Positions 48,164-58,059 of a stretch of 64,000 nt of DNA are shown here, piece by piece. The first letter of the stretch is position 1; each line of letters begins with the position of its first letter. This stretch comes from Paralvinella palmiformis. Taxonomy: Eukaryota; Annelida; Polychaeta; Terebellida; Alvinellidae. The DNA is taken from assembly GCA_025642065.1 (NCBI GenBank), contig JAODUP010000071.1:362001-426000 (forward strand), written 5' to 3'. The notes under the pieces are model-generated. The model saw only the letters and a list, made by a program, of their open reading frames with translations. It had not been told where the DNA came from and did not search any database. Made by a program: the position numbers and the translations under genes.

Positions 48164-48635
48164 TTTAAACAATTTAGGACACTGCAAGTCTGTTGACTTA
48201 TTCTTTGTTCTTGTAATAGACACATGTCAATCACTAAGCATTTCATTCTTGCATGTTTCAGGTTAATTGTTTCTTTTTTAAACCGAGATTGTTTATCATA
48301 ATGCATTCCTCTTAGGCAGTCGACGGTGCATTATGATTATTTTTATAGTCATAACGTAGTGTTTAGCGTTTCGAGTAGAGGCAATTTATGTTACTGTTAT
48401 ATATACGATTCTATAAACACTGATCATTTGCTCTATTAATCACGCGGATAATTCTTTGATTATTTAGCTTTGAATACAAGTCTCATTATTTTGTAGAAAT
48501 AATCAGAATTATCACACACACACACACCCACGCAGAGAGAGAGAGAGAGAGAGTTGTTTCATTTGCCAATCTAGCCATCATACACACTTATCATTATGAA
48601 CACTGGTCATTACTGCTAATTTCTCTATATTATAG
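48164..48635. other. Intron or upstream DNA of the plus-strand gene
   Basis: No exon supported. Contains (CA)n(GA)n at 48513-48554. Ends in the acceptor of the next exon. Confidence 0.5.
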
Positions 48636-48718
48636 GTGAAGGTCCTAGTGATGATCATTAGCTACTGACAGAGAACGCTGCTAAGTATCTGATACAATGG
48701 CAGAATCTCCATCTGACT
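48636..48718 (+). CDS. Alternative first coding exon A (MAESPSD)
   Basis: Acceptor TTCTCTATATTATAG precedes 48636, so this is probably the second transcribed exon, with 61 nt of 5' UTR and coding from ATG at 48697. It encodes MAESPSD plus one base (T) and ends at donor GACT/GTAAGTAG, phase 1. Exon B at 49179-49200 encodes MAESPLD with the same 22-nt coding length and phase. Three of the differences between them (GCA/GCC, GAA/GAG, CCA/CCG) are silent third positions, which argues for peptide-level selection on both. An upstream non-coding exon and promoter must lie further 5'. Gene identity unknown. Confidence 0.65.
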
Positions 48719-48734
48719 GTAAGTAGCCAGTTAT

Positions 48735-48736
<2 letters not shown>

Positions 48737-48768
<32 letters not shown>
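48737..48768. repeat. (AT)n microsatellite in the first intron
   Basis: About 32 bp of AT beginning 18 bp after the donor of exon A. Confidence 0.93.
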
Positions 48769-48770
<2 letters not shown>

Positions 48771-48876
48771 TATAGCTTTATCTCTTCACCATTTACTAAC
48801 AGCTCATAATCATTTATATCTAATCTTGCTTCTCACTAACATTCACACTACCCGTTCTTCATTATTCACTTACCAG

Positions 48877-48897
48877 CTGGAGCAAACGGACAAGCAA
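48877..48897 (+). CDS. Possible 21-nt cassette exon (GANGQA)
   Basis: A pyrimidine-rich acceptor (CCCGTTCTTCATTATTCACTTACCAG) is followed by 21 nt and a weak donor (GTAAAC). Both boundaries are phase 1. Spliced after exon A it would read MAESPSD-S-GANGQA and leave phase 1 for the 11-nt microexon. Without splicing at the weak donor the frame closes at TAG after about 15 codons. The same site on the minus strand looks like a strong donor (CAGCTG/GTAAGT), so the orientation is not certain. Confidence 0.3.
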
Positions 48898-49178
48898 GTA
48901 AACGCATCACTAGTTGTGCATAGACACGCAGAAACAAAACAAACCTCAGATAAAACCACTGAATCTCCCACCTGATACACACACGGACACAGAACTTCAC
49001 ATCTTACTCACAGAATACCAAACACTATTGGTGTCACAATCTCAAGCTGGCGTCTATAAGCACCAGCGTCCTGTCTTCAGACATCGCCCCATTGACTCTG
49101 TCGAGTCCTTCGAGTCCGTTAGATACGAGCGTATACAATAAAGAACTTCCGCTAGCCGACTACTACACAATAGCTATC

Positions 49179-49200
49179 ATGGCCGAGTCTCCGCTGGACA
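49179..49200 (+). CDS. Alternative first coding exon B (MAESPLD)
   Basis: ATG at 49179 opens MAESPLD plus one base (A), followed at once by donor GTAAGTTC; phase 1. It is a near-copy at protein level of exon A, about 480 bp downstream. No acceptor is obvious just upstream, so this exon probably carries its own transcription start (a TATACAATAAA element lies at 49131), giving an alternative promoter. The region before it (48914-49141) is open in one frame but that frame is not that of the ATG. Confidence 0.65.
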
Positions 49201-49209
49201 GTAAGTTCT

Positions 49210-49914
49210 TAGAGGATCTCTGTTGTGTTGTCATGTGCTAAACCCCCCCCTAAACCTCGTTGATTTCTCTGAATATCATTTGTTATATTTTTCTTCTTAT
49301 TTTAGTTAGTCAGATATGTCTTATCTTTGATTGGTTTGATTCCTGTCAGATATTGTTTTCTAATATCAAGTTTGACTGTCATCCAACTTGTACAGCAGTT
49401 AGCCATCTGAAATCTGATACAGTGATCTCCTAAATATTATTTTGGGGATTATCTTCTGTGTTAGTCGTTTGTAAACTGGGAATCCAACGAAAGGAAATTA
49501 CAGTACCATGTTTACATAAATAATTAAATTTTTTAAAATATTTTGTAAGTTTCACATTATTATATATAATTATTACTCTGTAGATTCACGTTGTTTTTAC
49601 ATTCCTTAAGCAGTCAGAACAAATTAATTATAGCCATTATCTATAGCTCTCTAGTATTCTTCCCTTCTTAACGGTTGACATTTACCAAATAGACTGGATT
49701 GTGTTGTATTTAGTCAGTATTAGGTGTGCTGCGTTATATGTCAGTTAAGATGGCTTTGTTATGATATCTTATAATAGCTTGTGATGATACATTATGATAT
49801 CTTTAGCAACACAGCTTAGTAAGTACATTATGATTTACCGTAACGTTATCATCAATTTGTTTTCAGTCACGAATATTGATTAGCACGCAGGTATACACAC
49901 ACGCATGCACGCAT

Positions 49915-49949
<35 letters not shown>

Positions 49950-50085
49950 CACACACACACACCTTCATGCAAACAAATAGAATCACAGTATACAATCAGA
50001 CCCACACATCTCATCAGTATTCCTCTTCAGATAGCTAATTTATTTCCCTAACTTGATCTGGAGATATTTTTTTTCACTGAACTAG
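49210..50085. other. Intron
   Basis: Contains C8 at 49243-49250 and (CA)n at 49915-49946. It ends in the acceptor GATATTTTTTTTCACTGAAC+TAG. Confidence 0.55.
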
Positions 50086-50096
50086 CTCTGATGGAG
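50086..50096 (+). CDS. 11-nt microexon (LME)
   Basis: CTCTGATGGAG lies between an excellent acceptor (long T tract, CACTGAACTAG) and a consensus donor (GTAAGT). With the phase-1 base from either first exon it encodes Ser/Thr-Leu-Met-Glu and ends in phase 0. Microexons of this size are typical of alternatively spliced, often neural, genes. The isolated length gives no coding statistic; the case rests on the splice sites and phase match. Confidence 0.45.
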
Positions 50097-50099
50097 GTA

Positions 50100-50698
50100 A
50101 GTAGATTGTCTCCATTTCATGATCATCTTCTTCAATCCAGCCAAGTGAGCCATATATTCCCTCTGTTATCCATGTTCTACCATCATACACACACAGAGCT
50201 GATAAGACCAGTTTTATGACCTTGAGAGAGTGGCTTATTTTTGCTTATCAATGATGATATCAGCTTGTGATGTGCTGATTGATGAAGATGGACAACCAGG
50301 ATATTGAACTGAACTATGAGGACTCCAGTAGTCTGTGGTAACAATGATGACTTTATGATGTTATTGGACTGGATGTAGATTCTGGTAGCTGATTGGGTAA
50401 TATGCAGAACTAGATATCTGGAGGTTCTCCATTTGACACCACCAGCAGGTTACTGGTCTCTTACATGTTCAGTGGTTGACTGACCCACTGATGGGTATCT
50501 GGTTGATTGGTATGGAATCTTCTGGATTATGTAACTACACATTGGCTGATAGAAACAATATGTTCCGCAGACGGTTGATGATATTTGTGGTTTATACAGG
50601 GCCATAACAGGGGAGGGGGGGTGAGTGGATACATATAACGCTTTAGGTTCAGATGAAGTCAGTAATATGATGAGTGAGTATTTTGTTTAGTCCATGCG
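50100..50698. other. Intron or intergenic DNA
   Basis: G-rich tract near 50608-50618. Nothing else supported. Confidence 0.5.
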
Positions 50699-50699
50699 C

Positions 50700-50945
50700 T
50701 GGATGGATGGATGGATGTTATTTACTGGCACATCGGCACAATTTAGTCCATTCAGTGTCCTAGATAGTCCATACACTGGATGCACTGGGCGTACCTGGGA
50801 TGTATGTCAGAAGGTTGAGGTACACGAGGAAATGAGATGATCAAATGAAACATCCTACAAATACAAGAAACCCTGGAATTCAATCCCATGACCTGGAGCT
50901 CTGCAGTGCAGTACTCTACCTCTTGTGCCATGTCGTTGTCCTCAG
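50700..50945 (-). mobile_element. SINE family C, near full length, (ATCC)n tail
   Basis: On the minus strand: GAGGACAACGACATGGCACA, with A box TGGCACAAGAG, then CTCCAGGTCATGGGATTGAA as a slightly decayed B box, TGTAGGATGTTTCATTTGAT, CCAGTGCATCCAGTGTATGG, CTAGGACACTGAATGGACTA and AATTGTGCCGATGTGCCAGT, ending CATCCATCCATCCATCC. The 3' half is shared with the fragment at 31313-31382. Confidence 0.8.
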
Positions 50946-51955
50946 CTCTCAACAAAAGGTAGATAGTTCTTAGAACAGAGGGACTAGTTTCAGAGTATAA
51001 TCAATTAGAATGAAATAAAATATTCCCTATTTCATAATTATCTATACTAATTGCCATGTAGTTAGGATATAATTTATGTTTATAATGAGCTACGTGGTCT
51101 TGTGTTTAAGCAGTTTGATATTGGACTTTCCATTGAAAGCAGGTGAATAGCTAACAGTATATTTAGACAGGTGAAATAAAAAAGATAACAGTGTACGTGT
51201 TAATTCATACTACAATTAAAAAACAACTTTATTTAAATGTCTTTTCCGTATCATGACAACACATCATTTTAGTTCTACAAACAATTGTCAGATGAAGACA
51301 TAACAAATGCCCTTTAAAGGGCATCGGCTTTATTGTAAGACCAGCACAGATCCCAGTAGTGTAGGTGGGGGGGGGGTATGGGTATGGGCTATTCTTGTTC
51401 ATAAATACGTAAGTTAGATGGCCACAGTTTCATTTTTGGCCGAAGTCCCAGTTGAAAATCAATAATGATCATGAGAAATGAGCACTGAAATACACACCGA
51501 GATGTGTCTTCCAGTCGATAGATGCTCATTTATATTGGTACCAATAGACCGCTGTCCTTGGATCGGCGAACGAGGTCTGCATGTCAGTTGACGTGAATGT
51601 CACCGTATGGGGTAGAGGAACCAAGAAGTTCTACAGAACCAGCCATAATCCGCTAATACATTCTGGATATCTGCCTTGTCCTGACCCACTCCATGAGCCA
51701 CTAATCTTACTTTCCTCTGTATGTGTATGTGTTTGTTTGTTTGCGTGTCTGTGTGTGTGTTTGTTTGTTTCTGTGTTTGTTTCTCTGTGTGTGTGTGTGT
51801 TCACGGGGACAGCGCACCTCTTGTTCATGGATGTGACAAGATAGTTAACCACGAAGCACGGGTAGTTTATCCATCCACCGTGACCCAGTGGTGTCGTGGT
51901 CATTGGGCATCGATCACTGCCTTATACGACCAGATATCGGCTCTCTCCACCCCGA
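50946..51955. other. Non-coding DNA with simple repeats
   Basis: G9 tract at 51367-51375 and an imperfect TG/TTTG array at 51718-51800 that generates artificial Cys/Val-rich frames on plus and Thr/His-rich frames on minus. Confidence 0.55.
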
Positions 51956-51956
51956 A

Positions 51957-52050
51957 GTGATCCGTTATCGGGATCACCCCCAAACCGATCCGTTATCATG
52001 ACAATCCCCCCCTAGATCTGTCATTTAACAGGGTGAACCCCCCCCCCACA
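51957..52050 (+). repeat. Degenerate ~28-30-bp tandem repeat with C tracts
   Basis: Three units: GATCCGTTATCGGGATCACC(CCCAAACC), GATCCGTTATCATGACAATC(CCCCCCTA), GATCTGTCATTTAACAGGGT(GAACCCCCCCCCC). Each starts GATC(C/T)GT and ends in a C run of growing length. Confidence 0.65.
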
Positions 52051-52132
52051 CCCGGCATCAAGATCCAAAGCCATCACTTCACTTACCAAGGTGATACGAT
52101 GATCACACTTAATATCATCTACCTTCTGTCAG

Positions 52133-52198
52133 GATCCGACTCGGAAAAGGAAGATGCCACAGGAAGTGTTAGTGTGGATTGTCTTGTCTGACTCTGAT
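52133..52198 (+). CDS. Tentative exon after a good acceptor
   Basis: TCATCTACCTTCTGTCAG/GATCCG is a good acceptor. From phase 0 (after the 11-nt microexon) it reads DPTRKRKMPQEVLVWIVLSD before TAG at 52199. From phase 1 (directly after exon B) it reads R-SDSEKEDATGSVSVDCLV before TGA at 52189; after exon A it would give an immediate stop. No consensus donor follows, and a family B SINE begins at 52203, so it would have to be terminal, giving an implausibly short protein. The minus strand also shows a donor (CTTG/GTAAGTGA at 52083). Treat as doubtful. Confidence 0.2.
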
Positions 52199-52202
52199 TA
52201 GG

Positions 52203-52440
52203 ACGTTTCTACGGCACAGTGATTAGGGCGCTGGGCTGTAAACTTTCAGGTCAGGGTTTCGGAATCAGTCCGGTTACCTGTGTATTGTAGGATGCTTTCC
52301 CAGGGAGTCGCTGCTGAGCCATATGAGTGACCGATTGTGGCCAGCACTGAGGCTAAATAACTCACTCACTCACTCACTCACTCACTCACTCACTCACTCA
52401 CTCACTCACTCACTCACTCACTCACTCACTCACTCACTTA
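52203..52440 (+). mobile_element. SINE family B with (CTCA)n tail
   Basis: Reference copy of family B. Head: TACGGCACAGTGATTAGGGC with A box-like GTGATTAGGGCGC, then CAGGTCAGGGTTTCGGAATC near a decayed B box. Body: TGTAGGATGCTTTCCCAGGG, GTGACCGATTGTGGCCAGCA and CTGAGGCTAAATAA, then (CTCA)n from 52363 to 52438. It shows that the tetranucleotide arrays in this window arise from SINE tails. Confidence 0.85.
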
Positions 52441-54936
52441 TCTGTGGTAACTCAGTAAGACAGATTTTCCCATTAGTTGTGAATTACGGCAACTATTAGA
52501 GAAGTGTGAACCATTGAAGTCCTAACCAGAATGTAGTCTTTTAAAAAGTTCTACCTGGTTTTGGAGTTAAAGTTTGTAGATAGGTAATACCTGTAAGTAC
52601 ATATTTACCTTTTTTTATTTGTTTATAGACAGAAAATTTTAAACCTCTTTCAGTGAAGCAAACAGTGACGATTTATTATTAAGTCATATTATGAAGAAAG
52701 ATCTCTAATATTTGGTGCCCATAGAATAATAATTATAATAATAGTAATGCATTTTTAATAAAGCACCTCTACTAGCAGGAGGAATTCAAAGACGCTGTAC
52801 AGTGATACCCCAAATAGTATCTGTAAAAACCCAACAAGAGATTTGAAAGCTTATACTGTGTTTGTGAAAAGAACCTGGAACAGTGGTGATTTTCAGAACA
52901 GTTAAAATATTTCATGTGCCGTCTGTCGGTGATAAGAAACTTTTGCTAGACAAGTAAGTGTCAGTCTGATTTGGTGACATTTGTTAGGCTGGAGAGGGGC
53001 ACAACTAGAGACGTAGACGTCTTTAAAGGTCCAGATATATTTTTGGATGATATTTAGATTTATGTTCGGACGACAAGTAGGACCTGTCATAAAGAAAACG
53101 GTGACTCACTGAGTTGTGGCAGGTTAAGATTGTCTGCGCTTGGTCGGATTTATGGCACCTCGGGATCATGTGGTCAGTGATGGTCATGTGATCATCTAGA
53201 GTCTGTGATGGTTTGCAGTCAGAGAAAGGCTTCGGCGTTGTGCAATAATTCACGTTGATCATTCAGTGATTGCTCAGAGTCATATTCATGCTCTGAAATC
53301 ACGTAACTGTCCAGGTTTGTATTGCTAATTCAGGGATATAATTATTGGCAGCCAGATATTTAGTTATTAAAATATTAACATAATAATAATAATAATGACT
53401 ATATAAAATAAGCAAATTTAAATAAATCGCATTTTGCATACAGTGATGCTTAAAACAATGTCACAAACTAGTGTTTTAAGCAGCTGAAATGTTACTAGCA
53501 TTCTATATGCTAACACTGTTCTACTGGAATTATAAATCTGTTGTAATAATTGTGTGAACATATCTGCATATAGAGATACGCATGCGCACACAATATTTAT
53601 CGTGATAAGGACTGGATTTTAGCCTTTCACGTAGTAAATATTTGAAAATGCCATTACATTTATCTCCGTGTTAAATGTTTCATCATTACTGATCCATCTA
53701 GTTGAATAAAATACTCTCAAACTGGTAATACGGTCTGAGTATGAGATGAGGATGAATATTGATGTGGGACGGTGGGGAAGGGGGGGGGGGGTTATGGTAC
53801 GTTACTGAATATGTGTCAGACTTTATAGAATAACCCTGATCCCAATTCTGTTTGGTGGCAATATATATTGATATGTGGGAGACGTAGGTTGAGTCTATTG
53901 GGAATATATCGTAATATATGTAATGTAATATCTACACGCCGTGTAGTGACCGTAATGAAGGAAGTGTGACCTGATCGTGTGTACGGGGGGAGGTTGAGTC
54001 AGATATTTATGATAGATATCTAGTTAGTAAGTCTTCACAAAGCTGGAACTACTTCCTCGTCTTCTGATAAACCAACAGATATCCGCTCATCTCAAGTTAT
54101 CTAATGATGTTATCTGATTGGATTGGGGACTAGATAAGAGTTTTGCGTTCTGTGTTGTAGAAGGCCATTACATGAAGAGGCACTGGAACGGAGAATTACA
54201 AATTGTAACAATTTATCAGACAGCTAAACCCAGACAGGCAACCGTTGATACGAAGAGATGTAGTGCGTGTGTGAGTGCACGCGTGCGTGCGTGTGGGCCA
54301 TCATGGGAAAAGATGCTATTTTAGTTGAGTATCCTGACGAATGAAGCAAATGATGTACTCTCAGTATCTTTAATTCTCTGATTCGGTTTCTTTTTACCTG
54401 CTGTTAAAGCAAGAACCCCCCCCCCACCACACACACACACACACTGCCATCATGGCCACCAATGATGTGGTGGTCATCCCAATGGGATATATCTAATTCC
54501 ACTCAGCTCTCTAATCACTGATTTGGGAGGAAATTAGCACACAAAGATGGCCCATAAACTGTGGCGTTAATGTCAATTGATGTCAGACTGTCTCAGGTGT
54601 TGTTTGTTGATCAGTACTAATTCTCTCTCTCTCTCTCTCTCTCTGATAGTTGGTAAATAACTCCCACTGCTATAATTGTATATAAATATAACTGATATAC
54701 AATGTCAAGGTCAATGATCATTATACTGATAAGTTGCTTGGTGCGGGGGATGGTCTTAAATACTGAGAGTTGGATCTGGATGGTACTTGTATATCGATAA
54801 ATCAACATTATCATACTGTTTTATGTCTGTTTTATATTGTGTTTTCACATAATAATAATAATAATAATAATAATACATAAATTACTGTGTTATTATAGCG
54901 TGCTATCTACCACGGTATCCGTAGTCTACGATACTC
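52441..54936. other. Non-coding DNA
   Basis: A minus-strand retroelement 3' end is likely at 52735-52800 (on the plus strand AATAAAGCACCTCTACTAGC, then TTCAAAGACGCTGTACAG, resembling the GCGCTTTGAA...GCGCTATA tail type). G tract at 53776-53790, C tract at 54416-54425, (CT)n at 54622-54644 and (AAT)n at 54849-54873. A short frame at 52865-52955 (KIFHVPSVGDKKLLLD before GTAAGT) has a weak acceptor and mismatched phase. Confidence 0.45.
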
Positions 54937-54964
54937 TTAGGGTTAGGGTTTGTGTTAGGGTTAG
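54937..54964 (+). repeat. Interstitial telomere-like repeat
   Basis: TTAGGGTTAGGG, one degenerate TTTGTG, then TTAGGGTTAG. Four and a half units of the animal telomere hexamer inside the window, far from any chromosome end visible here. Confidence 0.85.
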
Positions 54965-54992
54965 CACAAATTAGTTTTTTTATCATCCTGCA

Positions 54993-55085
54993 GTGTAAAT
55001 GTGCCGGTAGACTGCGAGCTATGGTGTCTATGTCCCCATAGACTGCACACTATGGTGTAACTGTGCCGGTAGACTACACGCAATA
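54993..55085 (+). repeat. 31-bp tandem repeat, three units
   Basis: Exactly spaced units at 54993, 55024 and 55055 beginning GTGTAAATGTGCCGGTAGAC, GTGTCTATGTCCCCATAGAC and GTGTAACTGTGCCGGTAGAC. The first and third are most alike; the middle one has diverged or converted. Confidence 0.9.
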
Positions 55086-55631
55086 GTGACACCTAAATTA
55101 CTAAATTGCCATATTTATCTCAGAGATATTACCAAAAGGCACTGGATGTTAGGAGGGTGACCAGTGAAAGCGTATTTGTTGGATACAGGACATGGCTTCA
55201 CTAAATATGTCTTATTTCTGATATCTTTTATATTATCTACTATTTATCAGCTGCTGTCAAGTTGATTGATGTTGTTGTTGTTGTTGTTGTTGGAGATAGA
55301 GATGGGTGCTATACGTTCATTGTTGGGTGTTGATGTCATAAAACTGACTAATGTCTTTCATTATTTTTGGTATCAGTGATGTAAACGAATAGACAGACAA
55401 GACACTGTTGATATTGATGTTATACCTTATGAGATGACACTCTAATGTCAGGTGTTAGCCCCCCCCATCAAACAATCGTTGACGTTTGTATTATGTATGT
55501 AATACTAAGTCTGGTAATTTGTTTACTGTGAAGAATATCAAATCCCGATGAAGCATGTGTGGTGGGTGTTCAACTGTTGTGCATTCTTGGCACATTTGAT
55601 AGTATACTGCGTAGTTGCGGAGCACAGTGTC

Positions 55632-55678
55632 ACTCACTCACTCACTCACTCACTCACTCACTCACTCACTCACTCACT
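55632..55678 (+). repeat. (CACT)n microsatellite
   Basis: About 47 bp, preceded by TTGCGGAGCACAGTG, a possible trace of a family B SINE. A (GTT)n run lies at 55268-55292. Confidence 0.93.
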
Positions 55679-55859
55679 TTTTTCTAATTTTCAGTACTAA
55701 CTACATTAATAGGTTTTTATCCACTTAGAGAAGGTACACTAGATGCAATGTCTTATTGAGCCTGTAGTTGTGTAATCGTTTTCATGTAAGTTTATACCAC
55801 TTTCTTATTTCTTATTCATTTATGGAAAAACCGGATTTTCCCATTTCTCGCTTGTGCCA

Positions 55860-56470
55860 ATACCCCCCCCCCCTCAACCCCCCCAGTAAGTACGCGGGAG
55901 TCACTTCCTCGGGATTAGCTTCCAATCATAAATGGTCTTAGTGCGGGAACGAGGCTCATAATCAAGTCACGGACATCTAACGGAAGGATCCAGACGCAGC
56001 ACGTGGCATTGTTTTATTTGTCGATTGCAATCGGCGTCCTTTGTGATCCGGAGCGAAATTATTCTTAATAAACTGGCCCGGTAATGACTTGAGCAGGCCG
56101 GCCCAAACAAGCGGAGGCAGCAATAAAATGGAGACCATTTGTCCTCATTTGGATGGCGCGGTGACCGTCATATGCTCCTCGGGAGCCGTGCCGGCCCGAA
56201 GTCTGGTTACCCTCCGGTCGTGACAACAAGCTGACGGGAGCTCAGTGGCGCCCTCGTCGGTGATCTAAGGCCGAAGCCCGTCAGTGGGCCGACCCACTTG
56301 ACACGGTATATTGCCGCCGGGAAACAATAAACTGAACATTTGCCCCATCGGTGAACCATAGGACGGCAATCGTACCCAGCCGCCGGTATCCCACTGATTC
56401 ACTTTAAAGCTCCAAATTGAATCACTTCGCCTGGTTCGGGGACCTGGAAGAGCTCGGCAAAGGGCAGTAC
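55860..56470. promoter_or_regulatory. GC-rich candidate conserved non-coding block 1
   Basis: Abrupt change to GC-rich DNA without microsatellites, flanked by C10-11 and a (TG)n run. Contains AATAAAATGGAGACCATTTG, a palindromic-like GGCCGGCCC, CACGTG at 55999, and AT cores such as TTCTTAATAAACTGG and GCAATAAAATGG set in GC-rich sequence, a profile common in developmental enhancers. The 32-codon plus frame from the ATG at about 56130 has no family features. Confidence 0.35.
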
Positions 56471-57122
56471 TGGCCATTGTATGTGTGTGTGTGTGTGTGT
56501 TTGTGGCCAGCAACAGTATATTGCTGTGATTACATTACGGCGTGTTTGTATGGTATCAGTCTGGGTCCCTCCGTCCGTCTGTTTGTCTGGGTATATGTGC
56601 GTGTGATCCGGTTGGTGTGCGCGTGTGTGTGTGTGATCCACGTGCATAACACAGAGGTAACACATATGAACTAGCTATATTATTAGACCCGAGGTCATTC
56701 AGAGACAGACCTAGGACCAGTGGCGGTATTACTGGTTAGACTGTCACTGTATAAGAAGACTAAGTGAGTAAGATTTGTGAGCGGGACCATTTATTAGAGA
56801 GGATGGCGTGCGGGTTTGTCGGCGCCAGTAGTTGGTGAGGTATATATATTGTGTGGCCAGAGACCTGTTTGATATCTCTCTGGGGCAATTAATTTGTGAT
56901 ATTTATGAAAATTTTACATGTTTAGAAACCTGATCTCTTCCGGCCAGCTTTTCTACCAGCCAGAACTGTGTTCACATACACGCACGCACACACACACACA
57001 CACACGCACACACGCATGCGCGCACTCACACACACGCGCATACACAGTATTTGGGCTGAGTGAAATATCTACTATTGCTGCTTTTATCTGAGGTAATGTA
57101 ATTATAGCTACATCTTATTATA

Positions 57123-57126
<4 letters not shown>

Positions 57127-57163
<37 letters not shown>
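57127..57163. repeat. (AT)n microsatellite
   Basis: About 37 bp. An imperfect CA/CG alternating run lies at 56979-57044. Confidence 0.93.
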
Positions 57164-57166
<3 letters not shown>

Positions 57167-57217
57167 GCATTGCGAGTTTCCTGAAAAAGTTATATGTACA
57201 TATATACCTATATGTAC

Positions 57218-57395
57218 ATGGGTCTCCGACAGTGTAGTGGTAAAAACACTGCGCTGCTAACTTCCAAGTGTGAGTTCGAATCGATGTGCTTGTGGGATCT
57301 TTCTCAGGAGGTGATCCCTCGGTTATATGTCCCAAGGTGTTACCAATGCTGAGACTAAACAAAGTACTCACCCAGTCGCACACTCACTCACATAT
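57218..57395 (+). mobile_element. SINE family B, copy 3
   Basis: GGTCTCCGACAGTGTAGTGG with A box-like TAGTGGTAAAAACAC, then AAGTGTGAGTTCGAATCGAT containing an intact B box (GTTCGAATC). Body: CTCAGGAGGTGATCCCTCGG, CCCAAGGTGTTACCAATGCT and GAGACTAAACAAAGTACTCA, ending in a short CACTCACTCAC tail. Confidence 0.8.
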
Positions 57396-57836
57396 ATTTA
57401 CATGTAGCACACTTGACTGGTCCAATAGTACACCTAGCTGCAGACCTTCATGTTGTGGGAGTCAAATTCCACCATTACCTGGACATTCACTTTAGTTTTC
57501 TAGGAATAGGCCACAATGTAGGCAGAAAAGAACAATAGGATGTGCAAAGAAAATAATGCAGTCTCTAAGGTCGGCACCCATGTAGGTATGTGATAGAGGA
57601 TTATCCATAAACAGACGGAAAGTGGCCATGTGGTTGAAATGGCCATACAGGCATGACCTACCTGTGTGCCAAAATCTCGATGGCAGTTCCTTGTCACACA
57701 CTGCTAACAGGTGAGACATTACACATCCAAGCATGAAAAGTCACTTCTTCTATGGATCTTGCCCTGACGAATTGTCCAGAGGTTATATTCACGATTCATT
57801 AGTCCCTGTTATTCTCTTATGCTGTGCGCACGACTC

Positions 57837-57840
<4 letters not shown>
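57396..57840. other. Non-coding DNA
   Basis: Two overlapping minus-strand frames of 65-80 codons (57492-57734) have no recognisable domain. Nothing else supported. Confidence 0.4.

Positions 57841-57915
<75 letters not shown>
57841..57915. repeat. Long imperfect (AT)n microsatellite
   Basis: 75 bp of AT with two single interruptions (GT near 57869 and AA near 57891). Confidence 0.95.
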
Positions 57916-58059
57916 TACATACATACTACACGCACCCCGCATATATTACAGCTAAACTTCCTCACTTTGAACCACATTTCACAAATTGTGAGATAGATTA
58001 AAAACTACAGACAACGTATAAGCACCTTGTTCTCTAAACAAGCAAAAATTTGCCGGGAT

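Noticed and set aside
52083..52131. Minus-strand exon candidate KVDDIKCDHRITL with a strong donor
   Set aside because: The acceptor is mediocre and a stop lies immediately upstream; the plus-strand reading of the same region is equally weak, so neither strand is favoured.
52898..52954. 57-nt frame TVKIFHVPSVGDKKLLLD before a GTAAGT
   Set aside because: Acceptor lacks a pyrimidine tract and the required incoming phase (2) does not match the 11-nt microexon (0); probably chance.
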